NCBI GenBank assembly: GCA_012845835.1
Contig: JABAKD010000007.1
Span: 10,273,165-10,337,164 of the forward strand
Length of the DNA: 64,000 nucleotides
From: Undaria pinnatifida
Lineage: Eukaryota > Sar > Phaeophyceae > Laminariales > Alariaceae
Reading direction: 5' to 3'
Of this stretch, positions 54,712 through 64,000 are shown piece after piece. Made by a program: the position numbers and the translations under genes. The notes beneath the pieces were generated by a model, which saw only the letters and a program-made list of their open reading frames with translations, was not told the DNA's origin and searched no databases. The number at the start of each line of letters is the position of its first letter. The stretch's first letter is position 1.

Positions 54712-55435
54712 GACTTTTCGGGAGATAAGAGACTAGAAAAATCGGTTTGTCGCGAACACACACAGCATTACGTTGAATTGGTATGGGATCACTTTTAGAG
54801 TATGGTGGAGATATGGCCATCGTACAGTAGAGATAAGACACCTAATTTGGCTTGTCACTGGGTGGTCTTACAATGGGTAAGCCAACCACTGTACACAGTC
54901 CGTTGAGGGGGACAATATCAATGCGTGACCAAGGTGGTTGTTTAAGTTTGTTATTATTCCGGGCCGAGAGAGCGCGTGGGTGGGTGCCAACAAAGAGCCA
55001 CAAAGACAGCGCGAACCCAAAAAATAAGTCAAGCAAAGTCGCACCAATCCATGACCCAACAATCCGAATCTAGATGTGTGTTTGACAGGGTAAGTACTCT
55101 TTGGGGTATCCCGGGTAACCTAACCCGGGGTTTTTCCTACCAACTGGTGGGGATTTTCTATAATGCCGCCCATCTAAACTCCACTGCTTGGCGGTTTTCC
55201 GTGGCCTATTCTCAAGCGCACTTTCTGCTTAAGATATGACCATTTCACCGCCCCCCCTTTCGATGGGCTCCAACTCGGAGAGCTTGATGGTAGGACAACA
55301 TGCCTTTCCATCCGCTGAAACCCATCCAACTTCCCAGCATGTTATATGATACACCCTCTGCTTCGTTTTGCTTCAAAGCCAGGGAAGGGTAACTCCCCCC
55401 CGCCCACACACACCTTCCTGCTGAAGCACACCCAC
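54712..55435. other. No recognised gene
   Basis: Short frames on both strands. 55260-55300 already resembles the conserved block of the array that follows (GGGCTCCAACTCGGAGAGC). Confidence 0.35.
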
Positions 55436-58400
55436 ATTGAATTTCACCGAAAACCTACTCAAAATCTACCGAAATCCAATGAATTTCACTGGAATCCTCA
55501 GTGAAACCCAGTGAAATCCACGGAAATCGACTGAATGTCACCGGAATCCCCAGTGAAACCCACTGAAATCCACGGAAACCCACTGACAGCAGAAACTGCA
55601 TCACGACACGTATCTGGACAGGCAGTGGTTATCGATAGATACAATACATTTCGCATCGACCGATATCCCTCTTATCCCCTGAATGCCATTCCCCTTCCGA
55701 ATCTGGACACGCAGTGATTATCGGTAGATACAATATATTTCGTATCCCCATCCTCTTATCCCCTGAATGCCATTCCCCTTCCCGGACAACAAACTGATCT
55801 GCCGGTGTTCAGCTGCTTGGGATCGGCCGGTGTTGCTCCCCCACTTTACTTCGTCGGGACACGCACGGCATGCAGAGCTTGTTGACGGCGGGATAACATG
55901 CCTTCCACTCGTCGGAAACACGCCGAAACCCAATCGCACAGCATACAGCATCTACCATGTCTACGCCAGGGAAGCGTAAAAAAAATGCCTCCCTTTCCTA
56001 CTGAAACCCCCACTGGAGTCCACTGAAATATATCCTGAAATACGCTGAGTTCTCCTGCAATCCACCGACATCCGACACTGGAACCAGATCACCGAAAGCC
56101 ACTAAAATCAATCGAAAGTCGCCTAAATCTATTATCATCACAAGGCGTATTATCGATGCCATATTGTCAGGAGTTACGGCTGCTGTTAATGGGTTGTCTT
56201 TGTCGGTTTCGGCCTCAGCTCGCAAATACGAACATCGACGTATCTTCGATCTCAAAAAAGGAAAATCACTGTTAACTCCTTGTTACGGAATCGACATCAA
56301 ATATGATGGAAATCTTCCTGCTTAAAAAAAGTTTGTAATGCTTTTCAAACTCGATTCGTGAAAATATAAATCGCGCGATCCGTGAAAATGTCACTTTTTT
56401 TTGGCAAGGTTCATTAGGTATGGTGAAAAAAAAAACAGGTTAGAAGCGACATTAGGTATGGTAAAGAAAAAACAGGTTAGAAGCGACCCTAATCCCCTTA
56501 AGACATCGGTTGAGTCCTCAGTATCGTTCCAGAAAACGCCAAAAAACATTATACGTGACCAGAAAAGAAAAAATAACAACTCGTGACATTTTTCAAAGTC
56601 TGAAATGGCACGTTTTCAAACGAATTACCTCTTCCTCGTTTCGATTAGTGACATCATTTTTGTTTTGCTTTTTCAATACTTTTCAAAGTCACGATTTGTT
56701 GCAGCACATATTACCAGCTTGGAAACATAGTATCGACCCAAAACTTGTCGAACTCACAGCTGACGTATCTATAGTAATTGAATGCAAATATCACGAGTCG
56801 CGAGAATGCCGCGTGTTTTTTTCGTTTTTTCTTCGTTAGGATTGACCCTACTACGCCAAGGAAGGACAGAGCTAAACCCCCACCGTTCTTACGCAAACCC
56901 ATTAAACTCAACGGAAATCCACTGAAATCCACTCAACTCAGACGTGCAATTCACAGAAACAATCCAACACACGTTTTCATGGCGAGATCTACTTGGTGAT
57001 TTTCTTTGGCGTTCCTTCGTCTGTTTCCTGTGTCCCCACAACTTCATTGGGCCTCAGCCTGGGGAGCTTGGCGGCCACCCGCACCACGGTAACCGCTAAA
57101 GTGTGCTCATCACTGCAAATCAATGCAGTCCACTGACATCCACTGAAATTCACCGACAACCACCGAAATCAACTGAAATCCACTGAAACCTACTGAAATC
57201 TCCTGGATTCCAAACGTCATCACGACAACCACCTGACGCTTTTCTTTGGTGCTCCTTCCTTGACTTTTGCCCCTCATTACTTCCCTGAGCCCCAGCCCGA
57301 AGAGCTTGATGGCGGCCCACACCGCGGCAGTCGCTACATCATGTTCATCACTGAAATTCACCGAAATCCACCGAATTTCATTGACTATCCATTGATATCG
57401 ACCGAACGTCACTGAAATCTACCGAACCCAAATACCATCACAAGGTCTACTTGCTGCTTATTTTCTTCGGCATCCCTTTGTCGGCTTTTTTTTTTTCGGC
57501 TACATTGTGGGGCCCCGGCCTGAACAGCTTGATGGTGGCCCGCACCGCGAAAACCAATAGGGTGTGCTCGTCGTTGGAATTCACCAAAATTCACTGACAT
57601 CCACTGAAATATCGACTGAATTTGCTGACACCAAACGAAATCTACTGACATCCACTCAAGCCCACTGAAGTCCACTAAACTTAATTACTGTAATCATCGC
57701 GATATCTACTTGGCGCTTTCCTTCGGCGCTATGGCTGCTTGACACTTACTGCTTTCGCTCCCCACTGTTTTGTTGGGCCCCAGCCTACAGACGGCCGTTC
57801 ACAGACATCAAATCCACTGACGTCCATTGACATTCACTGGAATCGACCGGATTTCACTGAACGTTACTGGAATCCAGCGAACTACTTTAGTCACCGCGAT
57901 GTCGACTTGGTGCGATTATTTGACGTTCCTTCGTTGGTTTTACCCCCCAGTACTTCGCTAGGCGCCAGCCTGGAGAGCTCGACGGTGGCCCGCACGGCGA
58001 CAACTGCTGGGGCGTGCAATTTACTGAAATTCACCGAGGTTCACTGAAAATCATTGACATTCACTGAAATTCACTGAAATCAACATGAATCCACCGAAAT
58101 TCAAACACCATCACAAGAACTTGATATTTTTTCTTTGGCGTTCCTTCGTCAATCCCCCCCCCCCACAACTTCGCTGGGCCCCAGCCTGACTAGTTTGATG
58201 GCGGTCCACACCGCGGGAACAGCCAGGGTTTGCCTGGGCAGACGTCTCTTAGAGCGGCATATTGTGCTCATCACTGAAACGCACTAAAATCCACTGAAAT
58301 CCACTGAAAGCCACCGAAAGGCACTATTATAATTCGCCAAACTAATTTGAAATGCACTTAAATTCACAACAAAGTGAGCCCAAATCCTATGAAACCCACT

Positions 58401-58502
58401 GAAAACCACATTAAAACATTCTGAAATTCACCGGAATCTGCTGAAATTGCTGAAATCTACGACACCCACCCATGAAACCCAAAAATCATCACGAGAAGAT
58501 GT
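55436..58502. repeat. Amplified array of terminal-exon copies and CACTGAAATC repeats
   Basis: Stretches of degenerate CCACTGAAATCCACCGAAAT decamers alternate with blocks of the form CTACTTGGTGGCTTTCTTTG .. GGGCCCCAGCCTGAAGAGCT + TGATGGCGGCCCGCACCGC. Blocks lie near 57060, 57290, 57515, 57775, 57955 and 58180, with weaker ones near 55280 and 55860. On the minus strand they match the 3' part of the intact exon at 58503-58708 (for example AAVWAAIKLFGLG at about 57300). All are decayed. Confidence 0.7.
56728..56790 (+). repeat. Exon-like repeat family J, copy 3
   Basis: ATATTACCAGCTTGGAAACA, then the frame DPKLVELTADV, followed by the donor-like GTATCT. Confidence 0.4.
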
Positions 58503-58708
58503 CTACTTGGTGGCTTTCTTTGGCGTTTTTTCTTCGGTGTTGCCCCCCGTTGCTTCGTTCGGCCCCAACCTGAAGAGCTTGACGGACGCCCACACCGCGG
58601 CCACCGCCAGGATATGCCTGAGCAGACGCCTCTTGGATTTGTACATGTTGCTCATCGTCAGCCACACCAGGCGCTTGGTCATGCCCCCCAAACAGAGCGT
58701 CAGCGTAT
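58503..58708 (-). CDS. Terminal exon of an unrecognised membrane-anchored protein
   Basis: Acceptor TTTTACTTTGCCGCTCAG, then a phase-1 frame of 67 residues to TAG at 58503: TLTLCLGGMTKRLVWLTMSN, MYKSKRRLLRHILAVAAVWA, SVKLFRLGPNEATGGNTEEK, TPKKATK. A basic stretch (KSKRRLLRH) precedes a hydrophobic segment ILAVAAVWASVKLF, then a polar lysine-rich tail, as in a single-pass protein with a short tail. A partial relic of the same exon, acceptor included, is at 62190-62265, and many 3' relics lie just downstream. No upstream exon was identified; it may lie beyond 62 kb. Family unknown. Confidence 0.6.
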
Positions 58709-59112
58709 CTGAGCGGCAAAGTAAAATGTACAGTGTCATCCAACAACCGAATCAAACTAAAACAAAAACTCCCACGAGACACAGGTGTATGGAAGCATGG
58801 TAAGCTTAGACTTATGTCATTCTACCTGCACCGCCCGAAGACCAAAACAGAAAAATAAATAAAAAGGACGTGACTGACTTGGCCTGGGAGCGGGAAAAAG
58901 GGAAACAACTTCTTCATATAGGTGACATGAAACATGTAGTAGGCGACTTGTTTGTTTGTATCAACATACAGCAGTCGTTCCATATTAATCGGCGCTCATT
59001 GGCATTCACACCCAGCTGCTTGGGAAGCCCCCCCCCCCCTCCCCCCCCGGGGCAGAGCGTTACCTGACGGGGAAAATGCAAGGTCACTCGACATGCGGCA
59101 CACGACGAACGA
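58709..59112. other. Probable intron sequence, no gene recognised
   Basis: Contains a C run at 59028-59048; nothing else identified. Confidence 0.35.
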
Positions 59113-59260
59113 CGCAAGACACGTGCTACCGTAGGGGTTCACCGTTGTTTTTCCGAGGCTCCTAACCACTTGAGGAGGTCTTTAAGGAGGTTTACGCCTT
59201 CTAAGGCAAACACTAATTTCAAGTGGACTTACAAAAGTGCGATCCAATGAGCAAATCCAC
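59113..59260. mobile_element. Family E fragment
   Basis: GTGCTACCGTAGGGGTTCAC .. TTTCCGAGGCTCCTAACCAC .. CGATCCAATGAGCAAATCC. Left part of a long family E copy; the right end is not preserved. Confidence 0.45.
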
Positions 59261-59415
59261 AGCCTAGAGGTATACATGACGTTTACATATATATGTACAT
59301 ATTTCATAAAAAAGATGAAAAACGTCAGCAGCTGTGCTGAGTGCGGGCGATTGAACCGTTGAAACTCAACTTTGCAAGCTGCGTGGTACATCTACAAGCA
59401 TATATTTGACTGATT

Positions 59416-59648
59416 CTACGATAGCCTCCCCCAAAACCAGCGCTTTCCTTCAACGAACGCTTCATGGCTGCTCGACAGTAGGAAGGGTGCTATGAAACAT
59501 AAAAACCATTACATATTTTATTTCTTGCAAAGGAAGGTCGAACAGTGACGTCGGGGGGCAAGGGTCGCCGGTCTTCAGGAGATACGGCCGGGAGCTGGTT
59601 TCAAAAGCCGGCGATTTACTTGAAGAAATGTTGGGGCGGCTACCGTAG
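59416..59648. mobile_element. Family F inverted-repeat element, copy 6
   Basis: Ends CTACGATAGCCTCCCCC / GGGGCGGCTACCGTAG. Flanking GACTGATT and AACGACTC are partly complementary, so the true inverted repeat may start several bases further out. Confidence 0.65.
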
Positions 59649-59904
59649 AACGACTCATTTCATTTATGATGTATACATATTGCCAAACACGAATGATACT
59701 CACAGGCGATTTTGGGGTTTAGGAGCGCCGCCATTAACACAAAAGAAAGGACCGAAAACGCGCCACCTCTTTCGTATACAGCACGCGTCCTCCACAAAAT
59801 TCGGGGAAGCGTGTTGCCCACACCAAGCAATTTCAGAAAAACACCGAGGGCGATGTTATCGAGAGCCTAGGCAGAGCGTGCAGCAGTGCGAGTGGTGCCC
59901 GCCG

Positions 59905-60610
59905 CGGTGGAGGTACACCGATGTGTTTTCCGAGGCTCATAACCGCTTGAGGAGGTCTATACCCCATCCAAAAACGTGCGCTGTGGGAAAAAAAAAAGAA
60001 TGTGCAACCCCGATGAACAAATCCCACCTAAAGTATAAATGCCAATACTTACCATTATAGTGGACAAAAAATAAGACACCTCCCAATAAAAACTCACTCA
60101 TATAGTATATTGCGAGTACCAACAACGCAGCCTGCAAAGATGAGTATTGACCTGAAATTCGTCAAACTCACGGCTGACGTCCTTGAGAATTAGTTATAAA
60201 ATCCCATCGCTTAGAGGTACAACACATGAATAAAAACACCTGGAATTGCAAAGCAAAATGATGACATTCCGACCACGTCAGGGTTAAGGAGCAAAAAAGT
60301 GCTCGTGCCTCTGTCGTTCGTACCACTCGTCGAGCAAGACCTTCGAGAAGGGATTGGAAAAAAGAAAGACGCGCGCTAATGCAGAGTTGACACCCTTTTC
60401 TTTTCGCCTTCTGAGGGTCCTCCCATGAGGAAGCTCTGTACCCCTCCCCAAAAAACTGAATTCGAGAGCAATAGAAGTGCAACATCGATGAACAGTCCCA
60501 CGGCCTATATATGTACGTATACCAAGAAAAAAAAAAAATGCCAAACGAAAATGACGCGCTCTGACGATTTCTTCGGCCCCGCAATTCAGAAACTGTTTCA
60601 GAATAAAAAG
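59905..60610. mobile_element. Two adjoining degenerate family E copies
   Basis: 59911-60323 (GGTGGAGGTACACCGATGTG .. TTCCGAGGCTCATAACCGC .. GTGCTCGTGCCTCTGTCGTT) and 60311-60610 (GAGGGTCCTCCCATGAGGAA .. GAACAGTCCCACGGCCTATA .. CAGAAACTGTTTCAG). The order of landmarks follows the full-length copies. Confidence 0.45.
60130..60192 (+). repeat. Exon-like repeat family J, copy 4
   Basis: ACCAACAACGCAGCCTGCAA, then the frame KMSIDLKFVKLTADVLEN and a stop. It is inside the family E composite at 59905-60610. Confidence 0.4.
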
Positions 60611-60654
60611 TGAAACAGGCTCAAAATATCTCACACGATAAAACGGCTTGTTTT

Positions 60655-60973
60655 GCGCGTATTACCACATCAATAACTTCACACGCCGCATCAGGTACCT
60701 ATTGATGATTCGTGTCTCTCAGGGCAGACAGATCCCTGATCTCTGATCACCTGTATGGTCCACAGATCATAGTTGTGTGGTGGGAGCCGAAATACATGCA
60801 AGAACTAGCACATGTTCTCACGGTAAATCGACTTGTTTCGTGCGTAATGCCATATCAATGCTTCACACGCCGCACAGATCAGACACCTATTCATGGCACG
60901 TGCCTCCCAAGGCAGATAGATCCCCGATCTGTATGACCTGTCGGGTCTACAGATCATGTCTGGCGGGAGCTGT
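60655..60973 (+). repeat. Two degenerate tandem copies of a 183-bp unit
   Basis: 60655-60790 and 60838-60973 share CATCAATAACTTCACACGCC-like text, GGCAGACAGATCCCTGATCT, GTCCACAGATCATAGT and TGGCGGGAGC. No coding. Confidence 0.65.
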
Positions 60974-61016
60974 ATGACCTGCATAACCTAGGACATGTTT
61001 CGAAAACGGACTGGCG

Positions 61017-61355
61017 CTACGATAGAGGTACAGCGGTATACCATATTTTGGATTAAACCTTTTCTGAGTGACGGGGCTCCTCAACCCGCCTGTAGCCCCA
61101 AAATCCTTCCTAAACTAACTTTAAGTAAATTTGTCCCCAAAAAGGGTTTGCAGTAGTAAAGGCGTTAAGCCGCAACCCTTCGAAGGCCCTTCTTGCTTGG
61201 CAACATGAACGTGGTTTATACGTAGGCCATGGGCTTGGTTATAGGTGTTTTGCACTTTTCAGTTTAGTCAAGATGCGTTTTCGGGGTGAGCTATCGTACA
61301 GAGCTCCTCGAGTGGTTACGAGCCTCAGAAAAGAATCGGTGCACCTGTACCGCAG
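61017..61355. mobile_element. Family E element, copy 7, containing family P
   Basis: Ends CTACGATAGAGGTACAGCGG / GGTGCACCTGTACCGCAG. 61092-61169 inside it is a reverse family P copy (CAAAATCCTTCCTAAACTAA .. GTAAAGGCGTTAAG). Confidence 0.55.
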
Positions 61356-61393
61356 CACGTGCCTTCGTCGGTCGGACCTGCACTAACCAGATC

Positions 61394-61795
61394 CTACCGA
61401 CGAAGACATGCTGCGGTAGAGGTGTACCATTTTATGGCTGGGGGAGCTCCTACCGACGAAGACACATGCTGCGGTAGAGGTGTACCATTTTATGGCTGGG
61501 GGAGCTCCTACCGACGAAGACACCTGCTGCGGTAGAGGTGTACCATTTTATGGCTGGGGGAGCTCCTACCGACGAAGACACCTGCTGCGGTAGAGGTGTA
61601 CCATTGTATGGCTGGGGGAGCTCCTACCGACGAAGACACCTGCTGCGGTAGAGGTTACTATTTTATGGCTGGGGGGGCTCCTACCGACGAAGACCCCTGC
61701 TGCGGTAGAGGTGTACCATTTTATGGCTGGGGGAGCTCCTACCGACGAAGACACATGCTGCGGTAGAGGTGTACCATTTCATGGCTGGGGCCCCT
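61394..61795. repeat. 58-bp satellite, seven copies
   Basis: Unit CTACCGACGAAGACACCTGC + TGCGGTAGAGGTGTACCATT + TTATGGCTGGGGGAGCTC, starting at 61394, 61450, 61508, 61566, 61624, 61681 and 61739, with very few differences. The TGCGGTAGAGGTGTACC part is a family E terminus. The ORF-like SSPSH..GVFVGR repeats on minus are its translation. Confidence 0.95.
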
Positions 61796-62029
61796 CCCTT
61801 GAACAGCTCTACACCTCGCCCGAAAACTGAGTTTTGAGTAATTTGCGAGTGAAGCTCAATAAACAGGTCCACCGACTAGATGTAAAAAAGCCTTAATGTT
61901 GCAAAACAAGAGTGACATTCCGACGACTTTCGATTAACGTCGGCTAAGGAACCTTGTCATCCAGATTTTCGTTTGGCGCAAAAACTGCTACCTTTTATCG
62001 CAGCACGCGTCTCCTGCGCCAAAAAATAT
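61796..62029. other. Family E-like remnant
   Basis: CCCTTGAACAGCTCTACACC .. ATTAACGTCGGCTAAGGAAC .. TTTATCGCAGCACGCGTCTC keeps the landmark order of family E but is diverged. Confidence 0.4.
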
Positions 62030-62150
62030 CATCACGAACGACACGGGATCTAGGCGATCCACGGAGGCATCAATCAGCACGGACGCGGCTTGTGCTGGAT
62101 GTAGATCGGCGGAAAAGAAAACCAGTCTAATGTCAAGGACACACACACAT
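62030..62150 (-). repeat. Exon-like repeat family L, copy 4
   Basis: Minus: CCGATCTACATCCAG then AQAASVLIDASVDRLDPVSF, the longest open reading of this family. It might be a live exon; the donor is unclear. Confidence 0.35.
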
Positions 62151-62189
62151 ATCATCATATCGTGGTCTGTTTCGACGTGTGCAATGGTT

Positions 62190-62265
62190 CTATGTGGTTG
62201 GCGCTCATCGTGAGCCAAGCCAGGCGCTCGGTGTCACGCCTCCCCGGGAAAGCGGCTCAGCGTAT
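62190..62265 (-). pseudogene. Relic of the 58.5-kb terminal exon
   Basis: Minus: CTCGCCGTTAG acceptor, ATACGCTGA as in the intact exon, then a shifted frame with a stop; the later part (GAGCGCCTGGCTTGGCTCAC) again matches. Confidence 0.65.
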
Positions 62266-62626
62266 CTAACGGCGAGACAAGCCAAGGCCAGTGACCAACG
62301 AAAAACCGAGTTGAAAAAAAGTGGTCCCCCCTGCAGGGGCAACAGTTGTTGGATTAACTAATAATGCACCTGTCCGATTGAGCTCCTCAAGTGGGGAACT
62401 AAGCGATACCATGCCATTTTTACGAGTACAGCAGTGGCTGCTTTCAGGACTAGCGCATAGAAAGGTCGGTCGGGTTGCGCGAACGAATGCCTTCTAAACC
62501 ATTCTTCGGGTGAGAGACATTGATATCCTAAGAGTTAGGTTCCCAGAAATTCCTTAGAGTCTGCCGCACCCCGAGCGTGGGATGACTCATAACGGAGGCA
62601 TGGCACACATAGATAGGTTGCGGACG
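62266..62626. other. No recognised gene
   Basis: 62480-62580 (TTGCGCGAACGAATG .. TGCCGCACCC..GTGGGATGA) resembles 18150-18250 (TTGCGCGAACGAACATG .. CTGCACCC..GTGGGATGA), a further two-copy repeat. Confidence 0.4.
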
Positions 62627-63087
62627 CTACGATGGAGGTGTCAGTCTTATGGCAAAAAACTATTTTCAGACTATGACGGGGCGCCTTACAACACACAAAA
62701 AAATCGTCGGAACGTCATTTTCGTTTTTTTTGTTTGCAGATACGACAATACTTTTTCCTTTTGTACACCTGAGGCCGTGGGTTTTGGTCATCGTGCGGCG
62801 ACAGAGGCACGCCATTTTTTTTGGCAAAACATTTTTTTTATGAATGACGGGGCTTTTAGCACCGCGGTCCCCGACACGGGACACAACACTTGGAGTTGGA
62901 ATATAATAGTTGTAGGAGTTGGGAGTGGGTTAGGTTAACATGTCAATAAAATTGTGGCCTAGGTACACCACGAGAATCATGCGAAAAAAAAATGACTGGA
63001 TTTCGGACGATTTTAGGGTTAAGGAGCCCCGTCGTTCAGAAAACCATTTCCGCCAACAAAAGGTATACCTTAATGTCTCTATCGTAG
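62627..63087. mobile_element. Family E element, copy 8 (long)
   Basis: Ends CTACGATGGAGGTGTCAG / TTAATGTCTCTATCGTAG. It contains the 88-bp-unit relative (62856-62935) and two GACGGGGC/GCCCCGTC cores, so it may be a composite of two copies. Confidence 0.5.
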
Positions 63088-63339
63088 CACGCGCCGGAAA
63101 TTTCGACGATTTCGGGTTATTAACCCGTTCGGGACCCATCGATCAATACAGACCAAAACGCGACGAGCGCGATCTAGTCAGTCGTCTCCGAAACAATCAG
63201 TGGTATGGACAACACTCACTGTGAGTATGGTGGATGAAATTAAGAAGGAAAACCCCGGATCCCGCCAGGATAGCCATCATTACCCGCGCAGACCCCTTCT
63301 CGCCGTCCGCCGCTTCGCATGTATAGGGAAGGGCACAAG

Positions 63340-63600
63340 AAACGGAGGCCATAAAAGGGGGAGGGCACAAAGAGGGGGATGGCACAAAGAGGAGGATGGC
63401 ATAGAGAGGCGGGGGCGTACACGGGGGGGGGCAAAAAGAGGGGAGGGCACAAAGCGGGAAGGGCATAAAAAAAGGGAGGGCATACAAAAGAGGGGGGCAC
63501 AAGGAGGGGGGTGGCACACAAAGGCGGGGGGCATAGAGAGGGGTGGGCATAGAGAGAGAATAGAGAGGGGAGGACATATCGAGAGAAGGGGAGCGGGGGC
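63340..63600. repeat. Purine-rich minisatellite
   Basis: Degenerate 15-20-bp units GGGCATAGAGAGGGG / GGGCACAAAGAGGGGG, almost all purine on +. Long frames here on both strands are artefacts. Confidence 0.85.
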
Positions 63601-63819
63601 GATGAGATCACGTTGATACGCGCCACGAACCAAACAGCAAGCGGTAGCAGCAGCGGCATTAGGGCAGTTGTGGTTGCGGAAGTTGCAGCAGTAGCAACTT
63701 GCATCGCACATGCGCCAGAGACGAAACAAAAAGGGATACAAGCAGCGGCATCAGTTTGCGTAGACTAGTCGTCGTTGCAGCTTTCTTTTTTTTTGTTTTA
63801 CTCACCCCATCTGATAGCT

Positions 63820-64000
63820 TTAGCATTTTTTTCTCTCTCTCTCTTTCTCCTTCCCCAGACGCAGCTCAGATCTACAGTGACCAGGAGGACCCCTCCACCC
63901 CCTCCCCGATACGGTAAGTGCCTTCATTTTTTTATCGCGAGAAGTGTTCACACCTCTCCTCCCTCGTCGACTAGCATGGAATCGCGCCTACCCACGCTGC
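63820..64000 (+). repeat. Dispersed repeat family M, copy 4, with exon-like core
   Basis: TTCTCTCTCTCTCTTTCTCC + TTCCCCAG, then 56 nt read DAAQIYSDQEDPSTPSPIR, then GTAAGTGCCTTC. The acceptor and donor are both strong, so an exon at 63859-63914 is possible, but the other three copies of the repeat do not keep the frame. Confidence 0.45.

Noticed and set aside
58503-58560. Dilysine ER-retrieval signal at the end of the 58.5-kb exon (KKATK)
   Set aside because: The lysines are at positions -4 and -5 (plus -1), not at -3/-4 or -3/-5 as the motif requires.
61394-61795. CRISPR-like array
   Set aside because: Head-to-tail 58-bp repeats without unique spacers, in a eukaryotic setting; it is a satellite.
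63197-63741. Pro/Leu-rich minus frames of 126-154 codons
   Set aside because: Purine-rich minisatellite; all three frames are open.
63859-63914. Confident coding exon with strong splice sites
   Set aside because: Not called as a gene because it lies in a four-copy dispersed repeat whose other copies do not keep the frame; reported only as an exon-like core.

Overview
This is a eukaryotic nuclear window that is gene-poor and repeat-rich. Evidence: multi-exon coding with consensus-type GT..AG introns, long homopolymer and microsatellite runs, tRNA-derived SINE-like repeats, relics of LINE, Ty3/gypsy and Ty1/copia elements, many small inverted-repeat elements, and no bacterial-style gene packing. 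The organism cannot be named from sequence alone. Small exons, kilobase introns with GTGCGT/GTGAGT-type donors, and a eukaryotic YeeE/YedE-type transporter would fit a large-genome alga such as a brown alga or other photosynthetic stramenopile; this is a low-confidence inference.

The main result is a split gene on the minus strand, 40814 down to 20425. Ten small exons (59-175 nt), joined in consistent phase at all nine junctions, give a predicted 328-residue YeeE/YedE-family membrane protein (sulfur-compound transport family). It keeps the family signatures [24 protein letters not shown] and GWG.AG.CPGPA. The introns run up to 5.4 kb and hold the other material in that interval: microsatellites, inverted-repeat elements, a 276-bp tandem duplication and at least eight decayed copies of the gene's own exons 4, 7, 8 and 9.

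Region by region: 1-640 is the frameshifted 3' end of a chromodomain Ty3/gypsy element; 0.7-4.4 kb holds a CTTT microsatellite and C-rich repeats; 4.4-5.2 kb an inverted-repeat element and a short SAP-domain frame; 6.3-8.9 kb C-rich repeats, a 450-bp dispersed repeat and a SINE; 9.2-10.4 kb a decayed copia pol; 13.5-15.0 kb a cluster of the 450-bp repeat; 15.0-16.0 kb a LINE 3' end; 18.7-19.3 kb a decayed Ty3/gypsy RT/RNase H; 20.4-40.8 kb the transporter gene; 41-44 kb a decayed coding segment, a SINE and a tRNA-like sequence; 46.6-50.1 kb a non-coding LTR element with a nested insertion; 50.1-52 kb exon-like and repetitive frames; 52-54.6 kb nested inverted-repeat elements; 55.4-58.7 kb an amplified array ending in an intact terminal exon of an unrecognised membrane protein; 59-64 kb more inverted-repeat elements, a 58-bp satellite and a purine-rich minisatellite.

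Apart from the transporter and the 58.5-kb terminal exon, little here looks like functional protein coding. The non-coding families are informative because many occur two to ten or more times in the window, so their ends can be read by comparing copies. All family assignments rest on motif recognition by eye; no search was run.
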